Source: Prevotella sp. (GTDB lineage: Bacteria; Bacteroidota; Bacteroidia; Bacteroidales; Bacteroidaceae). Taken from it: 63,017 bases of DNA. The DNA lies in assembly GCA_016901395.1 (NCBI GenBank), contig JAEAMQ010000008.1, positions 1-63,017 on the forward strand, given 5' to 3'. Each line of letters starts with the position of its first letter. Within the stretch, counting starts at the first letter, position 1. Positions 1 to 8,792 of this stretch are shown here, in pieces. The position numbers and the translations under genes are program-made. The notes under the pieces were generated by a model, which was not told where the DNA came from, did not search any database, and was given only the letters and a program-made list of their open reading frames with translations.

Positions 1-643
1 AGTCGCTGGTATTGTCGTCGGTACCCGAGAGATATTGCTCCAGAATGTGCGACATGATGTCGAAGAACCCGGCCACCATCTGATAATGGGGTACGGTAAA
101 CGTGAATTCGGGGTTGAGGATGGCGAAATCAGGATGACGGAAGTTGTTGAACAGCTTCAGATTTTCATGATGCGAGGAGATGACGGAGCCGGTATTCATC
201 TCCGAGCCGGTGCCAACCATCGTCAGTACACAGCCCACGGGAATCCACTGGCAGTCGAGTGCGCCAAAGTTTTTGAAGTAATACTCCCACGGATCTTTCT
301 CCTGATAGGCCGAGGCAGCCACGGCTTTGCAGTAGTCGCAGGTGGAACCGCCACCCACGGCGAGGATGAGATCTATCTTCTCCTGACGAGCCAGAGCCGC
401 ACCCTCCATCACCTTGTCGATGGTGGGGTTGGGCATCACGCCCGGCATCTCGAAGATTTGCTTGCCCGAGGCCTGCAGAATAGCCACCACCTTGTCGTAG
501 ATGCCATTGCGCTTGATCGATCCGCCGCCATAGGCGAGCATCACCTTCGGGCCGTAATTCTTCAGTTCGTCACTCAGTTTGTCTAATGATTCCTGACCAA
601 AATGCAGTTTGGTAGGATTTTGATACGTGAAATTGCCTAACAT
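1..643 (-). CDS. iron-containing alcohol dehydrogenase (N-terminal part, cut by window edge)
   Basis: NAD(P)H-dependent oxidoreductase of the iron-containing alcohol dehydrogenase family, the butanol dehydrogenase/YqhD-like branch that reduces aldehydes in the cytoplasm. Reading from 643, 214 residues are visible of a family length of about 385. The start MLGNFTYQNPTKLHFG is typical of the branch. The nucleotide-binding GGGS segment is followed by TCDYCKAVAAS, and GTGSEMNTGSVIS follows later. The last visible part contains FFDIMSHILEQY, which carries a metal-ligand histidine. The C-terminal half lies outside the window. A TAnnTTTG box at 667-674 gives it its own promoter, separate from the locus upstream. 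The exact substrate cannot be read from the sequence. Confidence 0.9.
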   Translation of the reverse strand, partial: MLGNFTYQNPTKLHFGQESLDKLSDELKNYGPKVMLAYGGGSIKRNGIYDKVVAILQASGKQIFEMPGVMPNPTIDKVMEGAALARQEKIDLILAVGGGSTCDYCKAVAASAYQEKDPWEYYFKNFGALDCQWIPVGCVLTMVGTGSEMNTGSVISSHHENLKLFNNFRHPDFAILNPEFTFTVPHYQMVAGFFDIMSHILEQYLSGTDDNTSD

Positions 644-666
644 ATTGAATTGAATTAATGATGCTG

Positions 667-674
667 CAAAGTTA
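667..674 (-). promoter_or_regulatory. -7 box of the alcohol dehydrogenase gene
   Basis: The minus strand reads TAACTTTG, a match to the Bacteroidetes sigma-70 type -7 consensus TAnnTTTG, 24 bases upstream of the start codon. I see no clear -33 TTTG. Confidence 0.5.
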
Positions 675-729
675 GGGAATTTATGGATAGGAGGGAGTAA
701 ACGAATTGCGGAATAAACTACCAAAATAT

Positions 730-759
730 CGTTTTCACCATCAATCGATGGCGAAAACG
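730..759 (-). terminator. hairpin at the end of the large minus-strand locus
   Basis: CGTTTTCACCATC (730-742) pairs with GATGGCGAAAACG (747-759), 12 of 13 bases, around a 4-base loop. On the minus strand it is followed by ATATTTTGG. It overlaps the stop codon at 741-743, and lies just before the separate promoter of the alcohol dehydrogenase, so it probably ends the 29-kb locus. Confidence 0.5.
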
Positions 760-1102
760 ACTTTGATATTTACCTTTTTGAGCACCGTGCCGTCGTGATA
801 TTGCAGTTGCATCGTCACGGTGTGCTGGCTGTCAGAGCATAGTGCCTGCTGGAGTCCGCAGTTCCAGTGCAGCAAATCGCTGAACACCTCGATATAAACA
901 TGGCCTTCGGCGAAGTAGCGGGGATTGCCATCCTTGTCGAACCAGCCGCCATAGACACCGTTGGTATGGTTTTCGCCCTCCGTGCCGTCGGTGTTGAGGG
1001 GCACGATGGCAGTGATATTGGTGTCATTGAACGAGGTGGAGGCGACGCCCAGAAGCTGCGACAAGGCCGCTGGGTCGATGTTCACCTTTTGGGTTTGGGC
1101 TA
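741..1102 (-). pseudogene. DUF4859-like C-terminal domain detached from the CotH gene by a frameshift
   Basis: This frame continues the CotH protein after a one-base slip. It reads IAQTQKVNIDPAALSQLLGV, then a block with VYGGWFDKDGNPRYF, and ends at the stop at 741-743. The LLG...WFDxDG pattern is that of DUF4859, a Bacteroidetes secreted-protein module of unknown function, and resembles repeats in the 30203-32668 protein. An internal ATG at 1085 gives a 114-residue open frame, but it lacks a signal peptide and starts inside the domain, so independent translation is unlikely. Removing one C from the CCCC run at 1105-1108 joins both frames into one protein of about 626 residues. It may be a real mutation, a phase-variable tract or an assembly error. 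Confidence 0.75.
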
Positions 1103-2622
1103 TACCCCAAGTCCCAGTCGAGAGCGGTGTTGACCGTCAAAGTGCCACAGAACTGCTCCGAGGAAATGGGGTCTGTGGAGGCCGGCAGGGGATAGTCGGC
1201 GATGATTTTGTTGAGATAGGACACGCGGTTGAGCAACCAATAATACATGTTGCGCAACTCGTCGGAGAAGTTTTTGCCACTGATGGGCCATCGGGCAGCC
1301 TCCCGCATCATGGCCCCACGGTTCAGTTGGTCGGCATATTTCTGCACTTCGGTCCATGCGCTCGACACAAGGGTGTCCTTGATGGCATTCCATTCGGCCT
1401 TGTATTGCTCGACAAACTCCTTGCAACCAAACAGGTTGGTGAAGAAGGGTGAGAGGTTGTGGTCGTAGCCATTGCGCTTCACGGGGTCGGTGCCGAACAC
1501 CAATTCCTTGTAATCGGCAAAGTAGTTGTGGCCCGTCATCATCGTGGACCAATCGAAATCATAGCCTGCATCGAAGTCCCACACGGGTCCCATCGTCCAC
1601 TTTCCGGCCACATCCTTATAGAGATAGACGCTGCGCGGAGCCACCAGTTCCACGTTTTCGATCAACTCCTGCAACTGGAGGTAATGGATGAATGAGCGCA
1701 TATCCAGCAGCGAGTCGGCCGTCTTGAAGTCCTGATTGCGCACGGCAGCCTCCAAGATGGCAAACGCGTGTTTCACCGAATCGAGCTTCGCCGTGGTGAG
1801 AGCCTCGTCCTTCGGGTATTTCACACAGGCCGGAAGGCTGAACACCGACGACGTGAAATTGTCGGTTGCCGTGGGACTAAGTTCCGGTCCGTCGTCCAGA
1901 TCGAGCGAGAGCAGGATGCCATCAGCATCATCTACCTCTACCCTATTCGACCCCTGCTGCACCTGTTCGGTGAGCTGATAGACACCCTTGTAGTCGCCAT
2001 TGAGAAACAATTCGACATAGCGCGTGTGGTTGGTGTAGGGCATTCCGAGTTTGGCGGCAGCCTCAAAGACAAAGGTATTCATCATGTCGGTGACGTCGCG
2101 ATAGTTGGCCAGGAGCACCCAGTTCTTGGCTTTGCCCATACCCAGGAGCTTGTGTTTGGCGTTGAGCTTGATGCGATAGGGCTTCTTGTCATACCAAAGC
2201 CAGGTGGAATTGCCTCGCCCGCGTATCTCCGCGTCGCCAGAATAGTTGCTGAAACTGCCACGGGCGTTGAGTGAGAGGTAGCAGGGTTGGTAGTCTTCCT
2301 TCGACAGAACGTCTGTTCCGTCGTTGGTGGTGATATACATTTGGAACACCTTGTAATGATCCTTGGTCTCCACGAGAGGCTCATCCTCAAGGGTGATGCT
2401 ATCCAGTCGATTGGCCGCAAAGGGGATGACGACACCCCCGACGGTATGCGCCTGAAGCGTGGAAGCATCGGAACTGAAATCGAAATGGTCGATATCGGTG
2501 GTCGTGTAGGGAAAATCCCACCAGGTGTTTCTATCGTGCATGCGCACGTGGATGCGTTCCTGGGCCGACAGGGAGAGGGTCGCCAGCCAGAGACAGAGCA
2601 TCAGAAGGTATCTTGTTTTCAT
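1024..2622 (-). CDS. secreted CotH-like kinase domain protein (frameshifted near its C-terminus)
   Basis: Secreted protein with a CotH kinase fold; characterised CotH proteins are atypical protein kinases. The start at 2622 (MKTRYLLMLCLWLATLSLSAQ) gives a clean signal peptide; longer frames upstream do not. CotH hallmarks are visible in order: RGRGNSTW (around residue 136), KKPYRIKL, NWVLLANYRD, GDYKGVYQLTEQV and the metal-binding VWDFDAGYDFD (around 350). After WDLG the frame shifts and ends in about 20 unrelated residues, while the expected DUF4859-like tail continues in another frame from 1102 to 741. It is the last gene of the large locus. In this setting it may modify a captured protein or a surface component, but its target is unknown. 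Confidence 0.85.
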   Translation of the reverse strand: MKTRYLLMLCLWLATLSLSAQERIHVRMHDRNTWWDFPYTTTDIDHFDFSSDASTLQAHTVGGVVIPFAANRLDSITLEDEPLVETKDHYKVFQMYITTNDGTDVLSKEDYQPCYLSLNARGSFSNYSGDAEIRGRGNSTWLWYDKKPYRIKLNAKHKLLGMGKAKNWVLLANYRDVTDMMNTFVFEAAAKLGMPYTNHTRYVELFLNGDYKGVYQLTEQVQQGSNRVEVDDADGILLSLDLDDGPELSPTATDNFTSSVFSLPACVKYPKDEALTTAKLDSVKHAFAILEAAVRNQDFKTADSLLDMRSFIHYLQLQELIENVELVAPRSVYLYKDVAGKWTMGPVWDFDAGYDFDWSTMMTGHNYFADYKELVFGTDPVKRNGYDHNLSPFFTNLFGCKEFVEQYKAEWNAIKDTLVSSAWTEVQKYADQLNRGAMMREAARWPISGKNFSDELRNMYYWLLNRVSYLNKIIADYPLPASTDPISSEQFCGTLTVNTALDWDLGYSPNPKGEHRPSGLVAASGRRLHLVQ

Positions 2623-2704
2623 TGGTTTGGTCATCAATAGGGTTATGTTGAAGGTGGCACGGATGCCCATTCATCTGAGGAATGGGACGGAGGGTCACGA
2701 CGGT

Positions 2705-3145
2705 TTACTTTTTGACATACTTGAAAGTGGTCTTGCCCGCGTGGACGATATAGAGCCCCGGCAAGAGCGATGCGAGCGAAACGATTTGTCCGCCGGCAGC
2801 TTTCTCAATATCTACCGATTGTTTTCGTCCGCCGGCATCATAGACGGCGACCTTCACCTCGGTGTCTATCCAGAGGCGGTTACCCTTCATCTTCGGGCGG
2901 ATTTCGGTGGAACGGATGCCCGTCGGACCGTCCTCGTCGGAGACACGAAACTCCCGAATGTCGGTGAAAAAATACGACTGGGTCTCCACCGACAGCTTTC
3001 CGTCGGTGAAACAGAGCACCGGACGCTGGGCCGCGGTGATGGGATAATAGGCTTTTGTGCCGTCGTTCAGCGTGAGAACGAGGCTTCGCGCCTGCATCAG
3101 CAGGGCCGAAAGCAACAACATGGTTATCAAAACAAGTCTTTTCAT
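2705..3145 (-). CDS. small secreted protein with type IX sorting-like tail
   Basis: A 146-residue protein of unknown function. It has a signal peptide (MKRLVLITMLLLSALLMQA), a short beta-rich segment (LVLTLNDGTKAYYPI, then PVLCFTDGKLSVET and DIREFRV), and a C-terminal segment from about residue 95 ending GLYIVHAGKTTFKYVKK, which resembles the sorting tails of type IX secretion cargo. A paralogue of the same layout lies at 10469-10885 in this locus. Such modules usually sit at the two ends of large secreted proteins, so a protein consisting only of them is odd. It may be a remnant of a deleted cargo protein or a genuine small surface factor. It lies between the regulator gene and the CotH gene. 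Confidence 0.7.
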   Translation of the reverse strand: MKRLVLITMLLLSALLMQARSLVLTLNDGTKAYYPITAAQRPVLCFTDGKLSVETQSYFFTDIREFRVSDEDGPTGIRSTEIRPKMKGNRLWIDTEVKVAVYDAGGRKQSVDIEKAAGGQIVSLASLLPGLYIVHAGKTTFKYVKK

Positions 3146-3172
3146 AAAACTGAATCTATTAAGGTTGAGGGA

Positions 3173-6100
3173 TTACCGGCTTAGACGTTGAGCCTCCACA
3201 TACTCGCCTGGCTTTACTCCAAACTGCTTCTGGAAACACTTGGAGAAGTAAGACGGGCTGCTGAATCCGACCATATAGCTCACTTCACTGATGCGGTATT
3301 TCTTCTCAGAGAGGAGGCGTGCGGCCCGTTTCAGTCTGACAATCTGTATCAGTTCGTTGGGCGTGATGTCGGCAATGGCTTTGATTTTGGCAAAGAGACC
3401 GCTGCGGCTGATATTCAGCCGGTCGGCCAGGAAGTTGACATTGAGTTCCGAACTTTCAATGTTCTCCTCAATAATCTGCGTCATTTGTGAGAGCAACTCA
3501 TTGTCAAGTTCCGACGATGTCACCTCAGAGATGGAGGCATCGGGCGATGCCGAGTATTTCAGGAAGAGCGTATGGCGGATATCCAACATATTCTTGATAC
3601 ATGCCTTCAGATACTGAACGGAGAACGGCTTCTCGATGTAGGTGTCGGCTCCACAATTCATTCCCTCGGTCTTGCTTTCGTCATCGGTCTTCGCCGTAAG
3701 CATCACGAAGGGGATATGACTGTATCTTCGGTCTGCCCTGACGCGCCGACAAAACTCCGCGCCGTCCATCTCGGGCATCATCCAGTCTGAGATGATCAGG
3801 CTGACGATGTTGCGTCCGATCTGCTCCAGGCCCTCACGGCCGTTGCGTGCGGTAATCACGGTGTAGTCACTCTTGAAGTTACTCACCAAGAAGCGAAGCA
3901 TATCCTCGTCGTCTTCGATGATCAACAGTGCGCCGTCTTCGGCCGGAGACTCGACGATGGGGTCCAGCTGAGGCAGCACTTCGGGCATGGTCACGGGGAT
4001 ATCGGGCTGTACCACCACACTCTCCGTCTGTGTGCTGGGGATGGTAACGCGGAAAACAGAACCCTTGCCCAGCTGCGATTCCACCGAGATTTGGCCGTTG
4101 TGCATGTTCACCAAGCTATCCACGATGGCCAGACCAATACCTGTTCCCGGCTTGTTGTCATGTGCCTGATAGAACGGATGGAATATCTTTTGCTGGTCGG
4201 CTTTGCTGATTCCCATACCGTTGTCTCTCACTTCAAGCACAAACCGACTTCGATCGTCGGGCACTTTGCACGACAATGTCACCTCGTTGCGGGTGTATTT
4301 CGTGGCGTTGGTCATCAGATTGCTGATGATTTTGGTAATGCTTTCGCGGTCGACCACGGCCGTATAGTCCTCAGGCGGATACTCAATATGAAACTCCGCA
4401 CCCTTCTGTCGTAGTGTCGGCTCAAAGCGTTCGGCCACCGACGAGATAATCTCGCTGATACTGCACTCACGGAAATTGCGTTGCGGCTCGGCCTGTTGTA
4501 TCTTGTTGAAGTCCAGCAACTGGTTGACTAATTCAAGCAACCGATGGGCGTTGCGGTCTATCATCTGCAGGCTGTCGTGGTGGGACATGAGTACATTCGA
4601 CTTCGGACTGTTGATGATATCCTTCATCAGCGTCTCCAACGGACCGATAATCAGGGTGACAGGAGTACGGATTTCGTGCGCGATCATGGTAAAGAAGCGC
4701 AGTCTGGCCTCCTTCACCTCCACGTCCTTGCGGTCGTTGAGTCTTTGCATCTCACGCTGATGGCGACGCTCCGCCTTACGCAACCGCATCTGAACATAAA
4801 ACCATATGCCCGCCCCAATGAGCAGGAGATAGAAGAGTTTGGCTGGCAACGACCACCAGAACGGAGGGTGAACCACAATCTTCAGCGTCGCTTCCTGCTT
4901 GCTCCACACTCCATCGTTGTTGGTTGCCTTTACCCGGAATGTGTAAGTTCCGGCCGGAATGTTGGTATAAGTGGCCTTTGCTGTCGACCCTACATAGTTC
5001 CATTCCTTGTCAAATCCTTCGAGTTTGTAGGCATATTGGTTCTTTTCCGGCGAACAATAGCTCAGCGCGGCAAAGTGAAGACTGAACATATTGTCGTTGT
5101 GTCCGAGGTCAAGTTTGTCAATCGACGACAGCGAACGGGGCAGTTTTTTACAGCCTGTCTCCACCGTCTGGTTGAAAATGTCGAGCCGTGTGATATATAC
5201 CGAGGGAGCCTGACGGTTCACCTTGATGCGATAAGGATAGAAACTGCTGAACCCCTGGGGCGAACCGAAGTAGATGCAACCATCGGATGTCTTCATGCCC
5301 GCATTGGGTTGGAACTGCTCACTCACCAATCCGTCATAGCGATTGAATATCTGTATGCCTTCGCTGCCGGAGTAACGCAGGATGCCATGGTCTGTCGACA
5401 TCCATAGTATGCCCTGATCATCGACCACACTACTCACGGCCTGAGACACCGATTCCAATGACAACCGACTGAAATCATCGGTTTTAGGCTGATAGATACA
5501 CACCCCCGAAAGCGTAGCCACGATAACTCTTCCATTCACATCGACACACACACAGTTCACCTGCAAGTCAGAGAGAGAGGTATTCTGATCATTGGGTTTA
5601 TATTGTTTCCATTTCCGACGTGTCTTATCAAGGCCCCAAAGTCCGTTGCCTTGAGTCGAGAACCACAGGTTTCCCTGCTGGTCTTCATCAATATCGATGG
5701 TCAAAGCCTGAAACTCACGCATCTTGGTAAAGGTCTTTTTTACCGTGTCATAAACAAAGACCCCTTCCATAGTCCCTATCCAAACCAACCCCTTTCGATC
5801 TTGGTAAAGTGAGTAGACCGACTGTGGGAAGTTGGGTACATGGGTCAGGACATAGTTCTTGGTGTTGATAATGAAGATGCCTTTGGAGTAGGTTCCAATC
5901 CAAAGGTTGTCGCCCACCATGCAGAACGCATGGGCATTGAGGCCCTTGAGCTGCTGTCGTGCGGGAATATCCAGAAAACGGTTTTGCCTCGGAGCATAAC
6001 AGCTCACACCTCCATCATCGGATGCAATCCATACATTGCCTGACAGATCTTCACAAAATCGGGAGATGACATTTCCCACGATGCCATTGGTAGTCTGCGG

Positions 6101-7177
6101 AGTGAACGAACGAAAACGCGTCCCTACCGGAGAAACATAGTTCACACCACTATAGAATGTAGAATACCAGATACCACCTTCACGGTCCTGAAGTATGGAA
6201 TAGACAAAATGAGGGGTGGCAAACGGTGATATGTCCCTGTTACCTATTGCCGTCGGCCCACTCGCAAACAGGGGCTGTACTGTGAATGGCGAACTGTCAC
6301 CCGTCTGCGGATTGAACACCACCAGTCCCTCGTCACAGCCGACAAGTAGACGGTCGGGAGCCTGTTCGAAGAGCGCATGAATATGTGTCATGCCCGTCAG
6401 CATACTGGAATTCATTCCTCCCATAAGTCTTGTGCCCGGAACAAGTGTTCCTTCATCGTCTATACGGAGCAAGCCATGATTCCACGTACCAAGCCATCTT
6501 GTCCCGTCACGAAGCTGTATCATAGCCAGAGCACTGTAATCAGACAAGGATGTTTTGAACGGGAAACGCACAAAATTGTTGCGCGATTTGTCAAAGCGCA
6601 TCACCTGATGTGTCAATGAAGTGGTCAGCAACCATACCTGATCCTCATTGTCAATGTATAATTTTATGGCATTGCGCCTCAGACCTTTTATCTCAAAATG
6701 GGTGAGTATATTGTTGTGATGAGAATAGCAAAACACACCCTGACCGTTGGTTGCAATCCACAGATTACTATCCCTGTCGGCTCTGATATCAGTAATCTGT
6801 GAGTTGATTTCCAGCCCTTCCTGGCTCTTAGCACTGAGTTTTTCAAACTGTTCGGTACACAACTGCAGCCGATAGACTCCTTTTGATGTACCCACAATCA
6901 TTTCATCGCCAAAGGCAAGTATCTCGGGAACATATTGGTCTGCCAGATTTTTGATTAAATAAGGCTTGACCGAAATGCCGTCATAACGACACAACCCATA
7001 GTCTGTGCCCATCCAGATAAAGCCATAACGATCTTGGGCCAACGCCCTGACTGTATTGGATTTCAATCCGTCGGTCATGGAAATGGAACGCACGTGCACA
7101 TCCAATGCCGACATTTTCTGTATGGGCAATATCAGAAGAGAGAAGAGGAGGTATAGAATATTTCTCATAATTTGCAT
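3173..7177 (-). CDS. hybrid two-component system regulator (HTCS)
   Basis: One-protein sensor and transcription factor that controls Bacteroidetes nutrient loci. Order: signal peptide (1-25), Reg_prop beta-propeller repeats with many GLVWIGT-like motifs (about 30-680), Y_Y_Y domain (about 690-765), one membrane helix (about 775-797), HisKA with the phosphoacceptor in AHEIRTP (His about 834), HATPase with DNGMGIS and GTGIGL, a receiver domain with ISDWMMPEMDG (Asp about 1131) and KPF, and an AraC-type HTH (about 1230-1330) containing the VGFSSPSYFSKCFQKQFG signature. The length of 1334 residues is normal for the family. The start abuts the stop of the upstream peptidase-like gene. The ligand is unknown; in known HTCS proteins it is a degradation product of the locus's own substrate. 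Confidence 0.96.
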   Translation of the reverse strand: MQIMRNILYLLFSLLILPIQKMSALDVHVRSISMTDGLKSNTVRALAQDRYGFIWMGTDYGLCRYDGISVKPYLIKNLADQYVPEILAFGDEMIVGTSKGVYRLQLCTEQFEKLSAKSQEGLEINSQITDIRADRDSNLWIATNGQGVFCYSHHNNILTHFEIKGLRRNAIKLYIDNEDQVWLLTTSLTHQVMRFDKSRNNFVRFPFKTSLSDYSALAMIQLRDGTRWLGTWNHGLLRIDDEGTLVPGTRLMGGMNSSMLTGMTHIHALFEQAPDRLLVGCDEGLVVFNPQTGDSSPFTVQPLFASGPTAIGNRDISPFATPHFVYSILQDREGGIWYSTFYSGVNYVSPVGTRFRSFTPQTTNGIVGNVISRFCEDLSGNVWIASDDGGVSCYAPRQNRFLDIPARQQLKGLNAHAFCMVGDNLWIGTYSKGIFIINTKNYVLTHVPNFPQSVYSLYQDRKGLVWIGTMEGVFVYDTVKKTFTKMREFQALTIDIDEDQQGNLWFSTQGNGLWGLDKTRRKWKQYKPNDQNTSLSDLQVNCVCVDVNGRVIVATLSGVCIYQPKTDDFSRLSLESVSQAVSSVVDDQGILWMSTDHGILRYSGSEGIQIFNRYDGLVSEQFQPNAGMKTSDGCIYFGSPQGFSSFYPYRIKVNRQAPSVYITRLDIFNQTVETGCKKLPRSLSSIDKLDLGHNDNMFSLHFAALSYCSPEKNQYAYKLEGFDKEWNYVGSTAKATYTNIPAGTYTFRVKATNNDGVWSKQEATLKIVVHPPFWWSLPAKLFYLLLIGAGIWFYVQMRLRKAERRHQREMQRLNDRKDVEVKEARLRFFTMIAHEIRTPVTLIIGPLETLMKDIINSPKSNVLMSHHDSLQMIDRNAHRLLELVNQLLDFNKIQQAEPQRNFRECSISEIISSVAERFEPTLRQKGAEFHIEYPPEDYTAVVDRESITKIISNLMTNATKYTRNEVTLSCKVPDDRSRFVLEVRDNGMGISKADQQKIFHPFYQAHDNKPGTGIGLAIVDSLVNMHNGQISVESQLGKGSVFRVTIPSTQTESVVVQPDIPVTMPEVLPQLDPIVESPAEDGALLIIEDDEDMLRFLVSNFKSDYTVITARNGREGLEQIGRNIVSLIISDWMMPEMDGAEFCRRVRADRRYSHIPFVMLTAKTDDESKTEGMNCGADTYIEKPFSVQYLKACIKNMLDIRHTLFLKYSASPDASISEVTSSELDNELLSQMTQIIEENIESSELNVNFLADRLNISRSGLFAKIKAIADITPNELIQIVRLKRAARLLSEKKYRISEVSYMVGFSSPSYFSKCFQKQFGVKPGEYVEAQRLSR

Positions 7178-8473
7178 TTAATGTCCTGCAGAAACGTCAA
7201 GACAACGGATAGAGTCTGATAACTTCAGTTGATAAGGATACTGTCGGTTGGGTTGCTCGTCGACCCTACCCAGTTGCTCATGCACCGCCGGCGCACCCAT
7301 CACCACTAAATAAAGGGCCTTGAGCTGTTCGCTGGGCAACTGCATTTCGGCCTTACCCTTGGCCACGGGAGTGCCATAAACGGCCCGTCCTTCGGCCGTC
7401 ACCGCCACAAATCCGTAGCGCAGCCCACCGCCGTCGGCAATCTGTCCCGGCTCGATACGGGCCGACACCTTCTTGCCCGTGGCCGGAAGCGAGAGGCGGA
7501 TGGCATTGAAACCATAGTCCTCGGGTGTCGACTCCTTCACGGGACGCACCCATCCCTTCCGTTCGGCCGGCTCCATCGGCGTATAGAACTGGCAGGCGTA
7601 ACGGCGCGTCTCGGCATAGGCGTGACGGTAGTCGAGGTTCATGAGATGGAGATAACAGTCCATCATCTCATCGTTGAACTGCTGTTGACTCATGCCATAC
7701 AGCTGCTGATAGGTCATCACAGGGTCTTCCCCTCGCCGCCCCTGACGGAAAAGTTCGGCGATACTGGGCTTGCCGTGTTTCTCCGACCAATATTCGAGCA
7801 CGTAGGGCGAATGGTAAATGTTGCTGATATCGAGGTAAGCCTTGTGGGTAAGTTTCTTGAACGCCTCAAAATGATAGTTCTCATCGGTGAGCCAGTCGGG
7901 GTTCACCTGCCACAGCATCCACTGCGACGCCATCTCGAAAAATCCCGACCCACCCCACGAGTCGCCCTCGCCGTCGGCATGAATCTGCGATTGGAAGCTG
8001 TGCCCCAGCTCATGGGCAAGACAGTTGAGTTTGCGATCCTGAATGCGGTTGGGGGCCACCCAGAGTGCCCCGATGAAGTCGTCGTAAGTGCCGCCGTAGG
8101 CCGTGCCCTCCAGCGAATAGTTGATCATCACCATCATCTTGTATTGGTCGGCTTTCGAACCGGGCTTGGAGAATTTCAGGGTATCGCGGAAATACTTGTA
8201 AAATCCCTCCACACGGTCTTTCAGGTTGGCTATGTCGAAACTCATGGGACGACCTTCGAGGCGTGGGGGATTATTCGTATCGTCGCCAAATCCCTTCTCC
8301 CAGAAGAACACCAGGTCCTCGGTCTGGGCCGAACGCTTCCAGCTCCACTGACTGCTGTCGCTGGCGAGGTCCTGCGATTTCAGTGCCTCGGGAATGAAAA
8401 TCTGCTTCTGAGCCGTCATCGGCAGGGCCGCGGCGCAGAAAAGTGAACATAGTATGGTCTTGACTGTCGTCAT
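7178..8473 (-). CDS. secreted HExxH metallopeptidase-like protein (DUF6055-like)
   Basis: Secreted protein resembling the DUF6055 family of Bacteroidetes, with a zinc-peptidase type active site. I start it at 8473 (MTTVKTILCSLFCAAALPMTAQ, signal peptide). The motif HELGHSFQSQ is followed 21 residues later by a glutamate in FFEMASQWM, the HExxH...E arrangement of gluzincins. The C-terminal third carries a beta-sandwich-like block (YGFNAIRLSLP, LRYGFVAV). It is the short paralogue of the protein at 8793-10472; both share the sequences VFFWEKGFGDD/VVFWDKEFGDD, TAYGG and GALWVxP. The stop directly adjoins the start of the regulator gene. Array A lies upstream. Peptidase activity is inferred from the motif only. 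Confidence 0.85.
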   Translation of the reverse strand: MTTVKTILCSLFCAAALPMTAQKQIFIPEALKSQDLASDSSQWSWKRSAQTEDLVFFWEKGFGDDTNNPPRLEGRPMSFDIANLKDRVEGFYKYFRDTLKFSKPGSKADQYKMMVMINYSLEGTAYGGTYDDFIGALWVAPNRIQDRKLNCLAHELGHSFQSQIHADGEGDSWGGSGFFEMASQWMLWQVNPDWLTDENYHFEAFKKLTHKAYLDISNIYHSPYVLEYWSEKHGKPSIAELFRQGRRGEDPVMTYQQLYGMSQQQFNDEMMDCYLHLMNLDYRHAYAETRRYACQFYTPMEPAERKGWVRPVKESTPEDYGFNAIRLSLPATGKKVSARIEPGQIADGGGLRYGFVAVTAEGRAVYGTPVAKGKAEMQLPSEQLKALYLVVMGAPAVHEQLGRVDEQPNRQYPYQLKLSDSIRCLDVSAGH

Positions 8474-8792
8474 GATAATGATGGTTTTTAAGATGATTTG
8501 AATGATGGAGTCCGGTCCTCCCATCGGCCTTTCAGACAGACCTCGCGGGCAGACTGAACCGTAAGATTTGGGGCGTGCCGGTGGCTTCGTTTGGCAATGC
8601 TGGTTAAACCGTTTTGCGATAACTATCGAATCGCATCGCGTTTACTATCGAATCGTGTCACGAATACTATCGAATCGCAACACGATTAGCACCTAATCGC
8701 AAGCCCATTTTTAAGTACCAGATAGTCAGGCAGTTGCAAATCCAATCTCCAAGGGCTTGTTTTCGCCCCGGAAATGGCCATCGGCCCGCCGG
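8474..8792. other. 319-bp intergenic gap inside the large locus holding repeat array A
   Basis: This is the largest gap within the otherwise tightly packed minus-strand locus. It holds the 22-bp repeat array at 8600-8709. I see no convincing promoter box or small gene. The flanking parts (8474-8599 and 8710-8792) show nothing recognisable. Confidence 0.6.
8600..8709. repeat. array A: five 22-bp phased repeat units
   Basis: The units start at 8600, 8622, 8644, 8666 and 8688, exactly 22 bases apart. The three central units begin ACTATCGAATCG. AATCG occupies positions 8-12 in units 2-5 (AACCG in unit 1). CGA or GCGA falls at positions 17-20 in most units. The first unit has the form ..AACCGTTTTGCGA and the last ..AATCGCAAGCCCATT. 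Twenty-two is not divisible by three, so the repeat is not protein coding. There are no spacers, so it is not CRISPR. Confidence 0.85.

Noticed and set aside
741..1085. A separate 114-residue gene at the end of the locus
   Set aside because: It begins inside a DUF4859 domain, lacks a signal peptide and joins perfectly to the CotH frame after removal of one base.
8600..8709. Arrays A-D as CRISPR arrays
   Set aside because: The units are contiguous, with no unique spacers between conserved repeats, the units are only 22 bases, and no cas gene is present.
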